From Gyromitra esculenta (lineage: Eukaryota > Ascomycota > Pezizomycetes > Pezizales > Discinaceae), in contig JBCAML010000011.1 in the NCBI GenBank assembly GCA_038503075.1, positions 868,001-932,000 of the forward strand: a stretch of 64,000 nt of DNA, read 5' to 3'. Under the pieces are notes generated by a model. It saw nothing but the letters and a program-made list of their open reading frames with translations, had not been told where the DNA came from and did no database searches. Numbering within the stretch: position 1 is the first letter of the stretch; the number at the start of each line of letters is the position of its first letter. The position numbers were made by a program, and so were the translations under genes. Positions 42,701 through 53,506 of this stretch are shown one piece after another.

Positions 42701-44743
42701 GACCAAGAGTACGCCCAGTTGATCGTCCATCTACTTGTTCGCTTTCTCTTCTCCACTTCATCTTCCTTCTATCTTCCACCCCATACTCGTTCTTTCTTTC
42801 TCTTGCTAACCCAAACGATTGGTTTGCCTGAGCTCCGAGCTGTTTCATTGTTCACGGCTTCTGCGCCAGAAGACTGGACCTGCTCGCTTCCTCCTCCTAA
42901 TCCCGCTTTTAATCGTTTCCCCACTTCTTTCTATCGGTCAACTCGAATCGAATTAGCAACAGAGAACCTGTGACGAGGCACATGCATGGCCATGTTCCAT
43001 GGAGAAAACGATAGCCAAGCTGGATGCGTAACCGGCCCATCAAATCCTCAGCCCCCCTGTTCGATAGTGTGGCCTACATACATACCACCAATATGCTCAG
43101 ACCCACCTAATTGTTGGTCCAAATACTCTTTCTTTAATTTTCTTAAGCTTTTCAGTGCTTCAAGTCAAAAGTCATGATACCTCTCGAGTATTTTGAGAAT
43201 ATTCTTTACATTTCAATGGTTTGTGTTCGTCGTCATGGATACTCCTATTTTAGCTATTTCTGCGATACGTTGCTTTTCTCTCTGTCGCCCAACCTGACAC
43301 CCGTCCCTTTCCGATCCCTTCAAACGTTTGGCCAGAACACGCAACTGTCAAGAGTTATTCCAGCTCTGGCGGGTAGGACTCTGTATCGTGAGATTGTTAG
43401 CCGACCGACCGACAGTACACGAAGTCTATAGAGCTTTAGCTGTGTTGATTTCTCGAGCTCCATCGCTGAGAATCGCATCTCTTTTTTTTCTCTCCCTCTA
43501 CACAAGAAAAATAGTATTTTTTCACGCGTCTTTGTTCAAGCGTTTCTGGCAACGGTAGGCTGGGTACTGTTGCCCTTGCCACGCTCACTCCTTCAACCTC
43601 TCCATCCTCGCGCGCGCCCTCCCACCAGAGATTTTTGGCTCTACGTCTCTCTCTCTCTCTCCACTCGCGAAAGCAAAATAGGTACGCACTTTATTTTCCT
43701 GCGCTTGTCCCCATCCCCATCCCATACATACACCGAATCGCCTCTCCTCACAAGCTCCGATCCCTCCAACCCCCTTCCCATTTTTTACTTTACTTTGCGT
43801 TTGCCTTTGCGCTTCCCATCCCCATCCCCATCCCCATCCCATCCCACACGTATGTACATGTATTTACATCCGTCCGCCCATCCACCCATACCTCATCACT
43901 CATGCCACCCATCCGGTTCCCTTGATTACCCCCCTCCGCTCCACCCCCCTAGTTGCCCAAGCATGCTGTTACATGCCTATGTCTGTGCAAGCCGTTCCGT
44001 GTGGCTAACTGTTGAGGCTCTTTTTGATCGTTCCTCACTCAAGCTTTTTTTCCCACTCTTCCCTTGCGCGAAGCAGCAGCAGGAGCAGCAGCAGCATCAA
44101 GCAGCAGCAGTAGCTGGTAGTAACTTTTCAGTTAGTAGCATTAGCCGTAGCAGGAGCAGCCATTTATTTTGCTTTCCCCTTACCCTGATTTTTATTATTT
44201 ACCTCCCCCCCTTGTTACTCGTTTGGCAGGCGGCGGCAGAGACACTCTGGTCGATCTGACACACACCACCACTCACTCGTCCCTGCTGTCGAGCAAGCAA
44301 GCACGCACTTGCCGGAACCTGCTTGCTTTTGGTCAGTGAACTCTGCTTCCCCGTCTTCTACTGCTGCTTCTTATACTGTCTGTTCTACCCCTCCTCCTCC
44401 TCCCGCCATGCCTGTGCTTCCCCTCCCCCGCAGTTCCAACCATCCAGCCCCCCCTTTATCCGCCTGCTTCGTGTTCGCTCACACGCGTCTGGCTGGCGTG
44501 GATCGAACCTAAATCCCATGACTTCCGTTTGCTGTCTGCCCTTCTGCATATTGTTCCCCTCATCATTGATCTTATAGCATGTTCTGCGTGCTCGGGAGTT
44601 TGCCCTAGTAACTGGCTCCCGGCATTCGGTCCGTCCCGTCCCGTTATGACGCGGGTACGGAGCATGGCTGTGGCAATGGCAGGCAGCGACGAGGGTTCTC
44701 CTAGATTTCTGGCGATCATTTTAGTGGCTACATTGTGGTGATC
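42701..44743. other. Pyrimidine-rich upstream/leader region of SWI1
   Basis: About 2 kb, strongly C+T-rich on the plus strand, with a CCCCAT-type tandem repeat and GCAGCA clusters. ORFs here are compositional artefacts. The base composition, proximity and several short ATG-led ORFs suggest the promoter and a long 5' UTR of the SWI1 gene, possibly with an unrecognised leader intron. Confidence 0.45.
43814..43846. repeat. (CCCCAT)n-type repeat
   Basis: About five units of CCCATC/CCCCATC in the pyrimidine-rich leader. Confidence 0.8.
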
Positions 44744-47700
44744 ATGATGGCTAACGCGTATCAAGTACTTTGTAGAGGGCAGCCCGAGTCCATGTCAGTG
44801 CCTGGTTGGTTGCAAGACGCCTCGGCTGGTCAGAACTCAGCATTTGCTAGTCCTGAAGTCTCATCTACGGCAGGCATGCACTCCTTCGATCCTTCTACGG
44901 CAGGCGTGATACCTTCCACTGCCATAGATCCCCATCAATTTCAACAGCAGGCCCATCAGCGCGCCCAGCTTCAGAATGGTACGTCCCGGACGTCATCTCC
45001 TGGTTTCCCGCAGCCCGCGTATAACGTCAACGCGGTAGTACCTCTTAAGAGACCGCGACCACGTGAAGACTCTGTCAATCTATCACCGCGTCAGGCGCCT
45101 GTCAACCTCCCATCGTCGCGTTCTCATACTCCCATGGCCCAGAATCAACAGATCGCGTATCAAATATATCAGAACCAAAACGCGCAACAACGCCAATACA
45201 CGCCAGTCGGTTATGCTCACTCGCACCTTCAGCATGTTGGTTCTGCCACGGCGAGTCCATCGCCAGTTATGCAAAATCAAACCTACAACCCACAAAATCC
45301 TTCCAGTGGGCAGGCGCCCCCACCGAAACGAGTTGCAACGCAATCCCCGTCGCCGTTTTCTCCGGCGGCTTCTCAACAGTCGTTCATGGCGCAGGGTTCT
45401 CCACCCCCTCACAACGTCTCACGCGTTAGCACTCCTCAGAATAACAATAGCTTGTCTGTACCCCCACAACAATCGTATACCCAGAACTTCAGTCAAGGCT
45501 TTTCCCCACCTCCGAGTACTTCAGCCTCGTCACCAGCTCCTATACCAGCCCAAAGTATGCAGAATCAAATGCAAGCCCAAATGATGTATCAGATGCAGAG
45601 ACAGCAGCAGCAGCAGCAACAACAACACCAGCAGCGGATGATACAGCAGCACCAACAGCAGCAGCAGCAGCACCAACAGCAGCAACAGCACCAACAAATT
45701 CAGCTTCAGCAGTCACATGGTATGGTTACCCAGCCTAATCCTCACGCTATGGGTATACCCTCCGTAAATTCAAATGTCATGGCCGCCAATTCCATGAATT
45801 CGGGCCAAGTCCCGCGTCCCCAGGGCCAAGGTCAGGTTCAGGGTCAGGGAATCCCGGGTTCCGGGCAACGGCATACTGATCCCAATCAATTCATGAAAAT
45901 ACTCCACGATTTCATGCAGAAGCAGGGGACCCCTATTCAGAGCTATCCGTACATAGGAGGGAAGTCGGTGAGCTTGGTTAATCTTTACGCTAGCGTGTTG
46001 AAACTGGGGGGCTCGCAAAAGGTCGCGTCAGAGAATAAATGGTTAATGGTTGCCATGAGCATGGGCTATTCCCCAGATCAGAATCCGACGGCTGCTGAAG
46101 AACTGATGAACATATTCAAGCAATACCTAGCATCATACGAGATGGCGTGGATGAAGAATCAGCGCGATATGAAACGAGCGCAGCTGGCTAGGCAAAATCC
46201 GCAGCAAATGACAGATATGAGACAGCAGCAACAGCAACCCCCTCAGCAGCAACCCCCTCAGCAGCAACCCCAACAACCCCAACAACAAAAGCAAATGGCA
46301 AATTCGCAAACTCCCCAACAACAGCAAATACAGCAACAGCAGATGCAACAGATGCAGCAACAGATGCAGCAACAGATGCAGCAAAGGCCTCAAGGGGTTC
46401 CCAAGCAAACCGCCCCGGTGCCTAACAATCAAGTACGAACCAATATTCAAAATGGATTCACTCCTCAGCCCGCAACACCTAATAGATCACAGTCCCAGTA
46501 TGGCCAGTCTTCAAGCACTCCAGCGCGCATTTCTATGGATGTCACATCTCCACATGGACCCATACCTTCGCCTGGGTTTTCAATGCCGCCAACGCCTTTA
46601 GCCCAGAAGACAGGTGGGATGGTGGAACCAGTCCCCTTCGTGACGTCTCAGACACCTCCAACCCCAATGAAGGAGATTCCATCCGACTTCAAGCCAAAAG
46701 TCCGAGGATTGGATACACATGGAGGGTTCCCCGCTGCTGTTTTGGGGCAGATCGGGGCAGAGCTTATGTACCATAAGCCCACGATACCAATGTTTCAAGA
46801 ATTGGGAGTTGTCGACATTCATGCTTTGACAATGATGCTCAAATCAGGTCTTGCTGCTGAAGTTAGACATGCGCTTGATACATTGGCAACTGTTTCTGTG
46901 GAGTCAAGATGGTCAATAGCTCTGGAGAGCTGCGAAGACTTGATTGAGACATTAGTAGATGTAGCAGAGACTCAGGTGGAATTACTAGGAGAGCATTCGG
47001 AGGAGAGCTCAGAGAACATTGCCGTTCCTGCGTATGAAGAAGTTGTGAGGGCTTGTAAGGCGGAGACAGATAAACTTGTGGACATTCCGCGGTTTGGGAC
47101 GCTTGAACACGAACTAGAAAAGGCAGCTGACAAACTGATTTGCATAACAACCATTTTCCGGAATTTATCGTTCTTTGAATCGAATCATAAAGCACTGGCG
47201 GATCCTAATGTGGTTAGGTACTTGTCTGGAGTTATTGAAAGGCTCGGGACCAGTAAGCTATTACTTCGGACCCACACCAACACTTTGGATTTCATGAAGG
47301 ATATTATCATCTATTTGTCCAACCTATCACATTCGATTACACTACCGAGTGAGGACGAAGCTCTTAATTTACTGCATCTAATATTGGCATTTGCGCCTCA
47401 GCCTCTCCCGACAACGGCCGGAAGGGAGAATTTGATGTTCACCTCGTATTCACCTTCGATCCACCGCTATCTTCCACCAGCAGTTGATAGTTTGGCGAAG
47501 TTGCTTGCCCGGGACGAGCCGAACCGTGCGTTCTATCGGACAATTTTCCTTTCAGAATCCTCGACGACACCACCATATGATCTTCTCACGCGATCATTTG
47601 CTCTTGCTATATCGCCAATCCCCGACAATACGAAAGCGACATTGCCCCAGGTTGTAGAAGCACGAAAACCTTTCTTAGAGCAGGGGATGCTTGCAGCAGA

Positions 47701-48073
47701 AATTCTTGCCGGAATCGCGCCTGGGCCTGATCAAGGTGTTGCGAGGTCGTGGCTTTCCTCCGAGGACGGATTCGCGCTCAGTTTATTACGATTGGTGTGT
47801 TTGCTGAGCCCTCAAATGACCCCAATGCATGTTAGACAGCCTGGGAAGATGGCAAACCCAGACGAGGCCCAGCCATTCGCACGAATTACGCATCGGGGTA
47901 TGGCAGTTTTGCAAAAGTTGGCCGAGAAGTCCGAAACTGGGACAGACGAAGCTTCGAAAATTCCGCTAGGGGTGTTGCCGAAGAAGGAAAGTCTTTTGGG
48001 GGCGTTGTTGACGGTTCAGATAGATGGTTCTATTGTTAAACAGCTTTGTACTTACGCGGGGCTCAATGATTGA
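44744..48073 (+). CDS. swi1: SWI/SNF chromatin-remodelling subunit Swi1 (ARID protein)
   Basis: ARID-containing subunit of the SWI/SNF complex. Single open frame of 1109 aa from ATG 44744. A second in-frame ATG at 44792 begins MSVPGWLQDAS and may be the real start. Residues 1-370 are Pro/Gln/Ser-rich, with a poly-Q/His tract at about 286-322. The ARID domain spans about 376-470 (FMKILHDFMQKQGTPIQSYPYIGGKSVSLVNLYASVLKLGG...). Glutamine- and methionine-rich spacers follow. The C-terminal 350 residues are helical and match the Swi1/ARID1 conserved region (ESRWSIALESCEDLIETLVDVAE). A frame of 3.3 kb without introns is exceptional for this window. The preceding leader is long and pyrimidine-rich. 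Confidence 0.92.
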   Translation: MMANAYQVLCRGQPESMSVPGWLQDASAGQNSAFASPEVSSTAGMHSFDPSTAGVIPSTAIDPHQFQQQAHQRAQLQNGTSRTSSPGFPQPAYNVNAVVPLKRPRPREDSVNLSPRQAPVNLPSSRSHTPMAQNQQIAYQIYQNQNAQQRQYTPVGYAHSHLQHVGSATASPSPVMQNQTYNPQNPSSGQAPPPKRVATQSPSPFSPAASQQSFMAQGSPPPHNVSRVSTPQNNNSLSVPPQQSYTQNFSQGFSPPPSTSASSPAPIPAQSMQNQMQAQMMYQMQRQQQQQQQQHQQRMIQQHQQQQQQHQQQQQHQQIQLQQSHGMVTQPNPHAMGIPSVNSNVMAANSMNSGQVPRPQGQGQVQGQGIPGSGQRHTDPNQFMKILHDFMQKQGTPIQSYPYIGGKSVSLVNLYASVLKLGGSQKVASENKWLMVAMSMGYSPDQNPTAAEELMNIFKQYLASYEMAWMKNQRDMKRAQLARQNPQQMTDMRQQQQQPPQQQPPQQQPQQPQQQKQMANSQTPQQQQIQQQQMQQMQQQMQQQMQQRPQGVPKQTAPVPNNQVRTNIQNGFTPQPATPNRSQSQYGQSSSTPARISMDVTSPHGPIPSPGFSMPPTPLAQKTGGMVEPVPFVTSQTPPTPMKEIPSDFKPKVRGLDTHGGFPAAVLGQIGAELMYHKPTIPMFQELGVVDIHALTMMLKSGLAAEVRHALDTLATVSVESRWSIALESCEDLIETLVDVAETQVELLGEHSEESSENIAVPAYEEVVRACKAETDKLVDIPRFGTLEHELEKAADKLICITTIFRNLSFFESNHKALADPNVVRYLSGVIERLGTSKLLLRTHTNTLDFMKDIIIYLSNLSHSITLPSEDEALNLLHLILAFAPQPLPTTAGRENLMFTSYSPSIHRYLPPAVDSLAKLLARDEPNRAFYRTIFLSESSTTPPYDLLTRSFALAISPIPDNTKATLPQVVEARKPFLEQGMLAAEILAGIAPGPDQGVARSWLSSEDGFALSLLRLVCLLSPQMTPMHVRQPGKMANPDEAQPFARITHRGMAVLQKLAEKSETGTDEASKIPLGVLPKKESLLGALLTVQIDGSIVKQLCTYAGLND

Positions 48074-48492
48074 AAGGAAATAGGTATCTTTTTGTAATGG
48101 TTGGTACTGCGGGGCGCAGGGTGGATTGGGGTTTGCACTTGTACAAAAAATGTTTGGATCGAGTCCGTTTCGTTGTGGAAATTACTATATCACTTTGCTA
48201 TTTCTTTTCGTGTGTTTTGTACTTTACTATGAGGGATTCCTTTGGCGCCCCTTGCATCTTAACTAAACGGTGGAGCGATTTTTTTTTTTGGAGAAAGGGT
48301 TGTTTATGCAACTTTAAAACTTTTGTACACTTATATGAGAGTTTTCCTTTTTTTACAATCCAGTAGCAAAGAGGGAAAAACGCCAAATAATAAAAACGAA
48401 GCATCCACACTAAATTCCACACATTATCTCCACTTCCCTACCGAGATATCCACGGCGGATAAGAAAAGACGAAAAAAATAAGTGATATCAAT
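48074..48492. other. Convergent 3' region, SWI1 / IMG2
   Basis: 3' UTRs of convergent genes. No coding potential seen. Confidence 0.5.
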
Positions 48493-48955
48493 CTAAAAAT
48501 TCAGCTCTTTCAGCAGCTTCTCTACATTATCTTTCTTCCAACCCTTAATAAGAATATGGTTCGTAAGACCATTGATAGTGACCCATTCTGGCTCAAGGTT
48601 TAAACCCTTAATCAGATCATCCCGCAGGGCATTCGCATCGCCTTCAATCTTCCGTATCCGTGTCTGGCGCAGCGAGCCACCGCGCTTGGCTTCGCAGTAG
48701 ACGGGGAGGTTGTTTGTAGTGCTGCGGTGAACAAAGTAAGGGAGCTGCTGTTGGGGGACTGTAGCCTCTAGAGTTTCTAGTAGGGAGGTTATTAGTTAGG
48801 AAGAGGTGCCATCGGCTTGTTGTTTCTGGGGGGGGCGTCGTAGTCTTACCTTCAGCTTGCGGGATAGAGGTGGAGTAACGGGATACAGCGAGAACTCGAC
48901 AGACAGGCGAACGTAGAGATCGGATAACCAGCGGGGGCGGGCACAAAGACATCAT
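48493..48955 (-). CDS. img2: Mitochondrial large-subunit ribosomal protein Img2 (mL49)
   Basis: Mitoribosomal protein needed for mitochondrial translation. Two exons, 48850-48955 and 48493-48776, give 129 aa. The N-terminus, with several Arg (RSLRSPVCRVLAVSRYST), is a mitochondrial presequence. The core LPYFVHRSTTNNLPVYCEAKRGG, RKIEGDANALRDDL and HILIKGWKKDNVEKLL is the Img2/mL49 domain. The start may be either of two adjacent ATGs (48955 or 48952). It is divergent from eIF3e with 257 bp between starts. Confidence 0.92.
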
Positions 48956-49212
48956 TTCTGCTGATATCTAATGTACCTGGAGGGGGGGCGATAGGTAGGG
49001 TAGGTATATAAGTAGGTCCAACCTTGAATATTTCCCGTATCAGAATGGAATCGACCGATAAAGATTTCTAGAAGTCTTGGCAATAGACGTCGCCCCGCGA
49101 AAAAAAAAAGACAGTCCTCCAACCCCACTTCAAAAAACCCCCCCCCCTTTATCTAAAGCATCAACGGAAAAATAATAATATTCGTGCAGAACCACGCATA
49201 AACCCCGCCATC

Positions 49213-50798
49213 ATGGCCGACAATAGCGAGAACGTCAGCAGCGATGCAGCGGTTTCGCACGACCTGGTGCCGAAACTGATGCCACATCTGGACCGACACT
49301 TGATTTTCCCACTGCTGGAATTCGTCGAGTCGCGTGGGGTCTTTTCGCACGAGGAGATGCTGCAGGCGAAGTATGACCTGCTCAAGAGCTCTAATATGGC
49401 GGATTTCGTCGGCAGCTTGTACAGGGATATCCACAACACTGGGGATATTCCCGAGGAGTTTTTGAAGCAGAGGGAGGCGGTGGTGCAGACGCTGAAGGAC
49501 CTCGAGGAGCAGAGTTCGACGGTTTCGCAGCTGCTGGAGAATCCGGATGTGGTTGGGAATTTGAGGAGCGATAAGATGCAGAATATGCAATATTTGAAGG
49601 ATAATCATGGGGTATGTTTGGATGTGGGGTAGTGGGGTGTGGGGGAGGGGGGGAATTGTTAGGAGAGCTTGAAACTAATATTGGGGTTTGATTTTTTGAA
49701 GGTTACGGTCGAAATGGTCAATGTGCTTTATGAGTTTGGGCAGCAGCAATTCAGCTGTGGGAACTATAATGCTGCTGCTGATCTGCTTTATCAGTTCCGT
49801 ATTTTGGTGTGTTGCTCTCTGCGTTGAGCTTCTGGAGGGCTATATACTAACGTTTCTTTGGATAGTCTACGGATTCCGATAAGACCAGCCAGGCTACATG
49901 GGGAAAGCTCGCATGCGAAATCCTGATGGCTAACTGGGAAAGTGCCATGGAGGAAGTAACGAAGGTCAAAGATCTGATTGAACAGAAGGTAATGATCACG
50001 CATGACAGATAGCTAGAACAACTCCCTAACGTATACCCAGCTGTACAACAACCCTCTTGACCAGCTTCAACATAGAACTTGGTTGGTTCACTGGTGCTTG
50101 TTCCCCTTCTTCAATCACGACCCTTCCAAGGACATCCTTCTAGAAATGTTCTTCTCCCCCGCCTACATCAACACAATCCAGACATCATGTCCGTGGATCC
50201 TGCGATACGTGGCTGCCGCGGTCATCACCAACCGGAACCGGAACCGGAACACGGTGCAGTACCAGAAGCAGCTGAAGGACTTGGTCCGGATAGTAAAACA
50301 GGAACTCTACGAGTATCGCGACCCTATCACCGATTTCGTTGCGGCGCTGTACATTGATTTCGATTTCGAGGAGGCGCAGCGTAAACTGGGTGAGGCCGAG
50401 GAGGTTCTGAGGAGCGATTTCTTCCTCGTCAACTCGGCGGAGGCGTTTGTGGACTCGGCGAGACACTTGATCTCAGAGTCATATTGCAAGATTCATCAGC
50501 GCATTGATATTAAGGATTTGGCGCAGAGATTGAACTTGTCGCAGGACGAGGGCGAAAAGTGGATTGTCAACCTCATCCGTGATACTAGGGTCGATGCTAA
50601 GATCGACTACAAAGATGTGAGTTTTGTGAGATAGGTGATTATTTCAAAAGTGGCGTTGCTGACTGGCTGTGATTGTTTTTTCCCTAGGGAACCGTTATCA
50701 TGAACCACCCCCCACAGTCAGTATACCAGCAAGTTATTGAGCGCACAAAAGGCGGCTTTTTCAGAACACAAGTTATCACTGCTGCGGTTTCAAAGTAA
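49213..50798 (+). CDS. int6: Translation initiation factor eIF3 subunit e (Int6)
   Basis: PCI-domain subunit of the eIF3 complex. Five exons, 49213-49611, 49702-49806, 49866-49988, 50041-50616 and 50688-50798, all phase 0, give 437 aa. The N-terminus carries [24 protein letters not shown], the eIF3e signature. [21 protein letters not shown] and LHQRTWLVHW-like FNHDPSKD follow. The C-terminal PCI/winged helix has [40 protein letters not shown] and ends with [18 protein letters not shown]. Length matches the family. It shares a short divergent promoter with IMG2. Confidence 0.97.
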
Positions 50799-51266
50799 AA
50801 GGTTGGGTTGGAGGCATTTTCGGTTTCAGCTTTCTGTTTCAGTTTTTTCATTTTTCTGGACCATTCTGTCCAGACGGGTAGATTGGGGTTGAGTATTAAA
50901 ATAAACAAATGTTCTTTTGTGTGATTGAATTGTGCAGAGTTGGTTGTGATATTGACAGAACGAGTGATATTATGAGAGAACACGAATAGGGCTCCGAGCC
51001 CTGCTGGAGTCGCGCTGTGTTGCCGTGGCGACGGAGTGTTTTGGTTCCTGGAGTTGAGCCTCAATTCCAACCACGACTCCTTTCAACCTTCCTTACTCCC
51101 AAATTCCTGTCCTCGAATATTCCGACCCCCCACCCCCAGCACCACCACCACCACCAGCAGCCCTCGCGACAAAACCCGTCGACGGTGGCTCCTGTTTCGC
51201 CCTGGAGCCCACCGACACCCATCGATATTTCACCAACTAATCAACTAATCTATAGCTTTAGCAATT

Positions 51267-53506
51267 ATGACTACCATCGAAAATACCGTCCGTATCATTG
51301 CCCGTGTACGTCCACTCCTGAAGGGCGAAATCGAGAAAGACATCGTCGTCCGCACCGAAGGAACAGCTATCTCCATGCCAAATCCCAAAAACAAGAACGA
51401 GAACTTCACCTTCCCGTTCAACGCCGTGCACGACTCAGAATCCGATCAATCCCAGTTATTCTCCGAAGGTGAGTCTCAGGTAACGAATTACCAACCCCCC
51501 CCCCCCACAACGGAAAAAAAAAAACCAATCTAACAAAGCTTCACAGTATCGCCAACCCTGAAACACCTCTTTAAAGGAAACGATGTTACTATCTTCGCCT
51601 ACGGCGCGACTGGTAGCGGAAAGACCTACACAATGCGTGGACAGAAGGCCGCCAGCGAACGTGGCATCATCCCCCGGCTCCTCACCGCAATCTACCGTCG
51701 TGGCAAAGAACTCGAACGTAAATCAGACGGAAATACTACCATGACTGCTACTATGAGCTACTACGAAATCTACAATGATAAGGTCTTTGATTTGTTTATG
51801 CCGCCGGAGAAACGCACGCCTTCTGGTCTCCCGCTTCGAGATAATGGCGGGAAGACGGTCGTTGTGGGGTTGACGGAGAAGGAGATCTCGTCTTTGAAGG
51901 AATTTGAGACGTTGTACGATAAGGCGAATAATAACCGATCTACATCTGCGACGAAATTGAACGCGCATTCGTCTAGATCCCATGCGATTATTTGTGTGCG
52001 TGTTGCCATCAATAATCGCGACGCCGGGGAGATGAGGGTGGGGACCGTATCGTGTATTGATTTGGCGGGAAGTGAAGACAATAGGAGGACGGCTAATGAT
52101 AAGGAAAGAATGACGGAGAGTGCGAGTATTAATAAGAGCTTGTTCGTCCTGGCGCAGTGCGTAGAGGCCATGACAAAGAAGCAGAATAGGATACCGTACC
52201 GGGAATCCAAGATGACGAGGATATTATCATTAGGGCAGAATAATGGGTTAACGGTTATGATCTTAAACCTTGCCCCGACAAAGGCATTCCATATGGACAC
52301 CCTAAGGTATATTTGACTAGAATGTAAACGGGGGAGATAACTAACAATAAATAGTGCTCTAAACTTTGCAAACCGGGCGAAGAAGATTGAATTAAAGCAA
52401 GCCGAAACCGAATACCCAACAATCACCTTCTCTGAACGCCAACAGCTCCCCGCTTTGCTTAACAAAGAGCCCGTACGTTCGTTCGGCACAACTAAAACCA
52501 ACATAACTCAACCACTGTCCGTTCGACCTCTAGGGGATAAAACACAGAAAGCTACCCGCGCCCCCCTCACTGCTAAACCGCTCCACAAGCCCACGCCCTC
52601 CGGTATCACAAAATACCGTCCCTCAGATCGCTCTGCCTTGAGCACCCAGCTCAGCAGCCAAAACATTGCTGATCTTGTCGAGAAAAAAGTCGAAGAGATC
52701 CTTGCCGCACGTGCCCTCAACGAGCCTGTTAAACCCGCTACACCAAACGTCACCGACGAAGTCAGCAAACGATTAGAGCTCCTTGAGAAAAAGCTCGAGA
52801 AAAAGGCAGATGCTCGAGCAGAGGGATTGACCTACATCCTACTCGCAAAGCAACACGCCGCTAGGGGCGAGAACTTCTCGGCACTAAAGATGTACGAATT
52901 AGCACTTACCTACTTCCCCGAAAACGAAAAGCTTTTGAAAAAGATCACGGATCTGCGGGATAAGAAAGCACCGCCACCTAGTATGACGACTACAACCACA
53001 AGATCTGAAGAGGGCGTGATGAATGGGCGGACAAGTTTCACTAGGCAGGAGACATACACCACCGAACAAACCTTTACCCCATCCCGGAAGCCGAAGAAGG
53101 CGTTCGCAGTGTTCACCGATAATGATCATGCCGATGCTGCTGGCAACTGGGACGAAGAAGACGAGGCGGATGATCACATGGATACGGATTATACCAACGA
53201 TGTGCAACAAACGCCACGCACGCATCAACTACTTAAGATTATTAACTCGGAGGACGTAGCACAGATTATGAAACTTAAGGTTAGCATCCCCTTCCCCTGT
53301 TTCATGGGGCGTCACTTGTGTTAACGGTTAAATAGGGCGTTGGGAAGAAACGTGCAGAGGCACTGGCACAGCATGTACGTGAGCGTCGTGAAGCTGCTGA
53401 GAATGAGGACGATTTTCCGGCTATTAAGGACTTGGAAGAATTGGGTTTGATTAGGGGGATTAGTCAGGGGATGGTGGATAATATGAGGAGTGGATTGGCG
53501 GTGTAG
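51267..53506 (+). CDS. Kinesin-10 (KIF22/Kid-like) motor protein
   Basis: Chromokinesin-type motor. Four exons, 51267-51468, 51547-52306, 52355-53279 and 53336-53506, give 685 aa. The N-terminal motor domain starts VRIIARVRPLL, with P-loop AYGATGSGKTYTMRG (about residue 87), switch I NAHSSRSHA and switch II IDLAGSEDNRRT. After the neck comes a serine/proline-rich stalk, a short coiled region LELLEKKLEKKADA and a TPR-like segment (AKQHAARGENFSALKMYELAL). The C-terminus LLKIINSEDVAQIMKLKGVGKKRAEAL is a helix-hairpin-helix DNA-binding motif, which is the mark of KIF22/Kid. The last exon completes the HhH, and its omission would hide the diagnosis. Confidence 0.92.

Noticed and set aside
43570..44259. 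229-aa ORF on the plus strand
   Set aside because: Composition is an artefact of the pyrimidine-rich leader (Pro/Ser/Leu runs), with no domain.
44490..44600. Possible tRNA on the minus strand, with GGTTCGATCC near 44500
   Set aside because: No D-arm or anticodon arm could be found upstream on that strand; probably chance.
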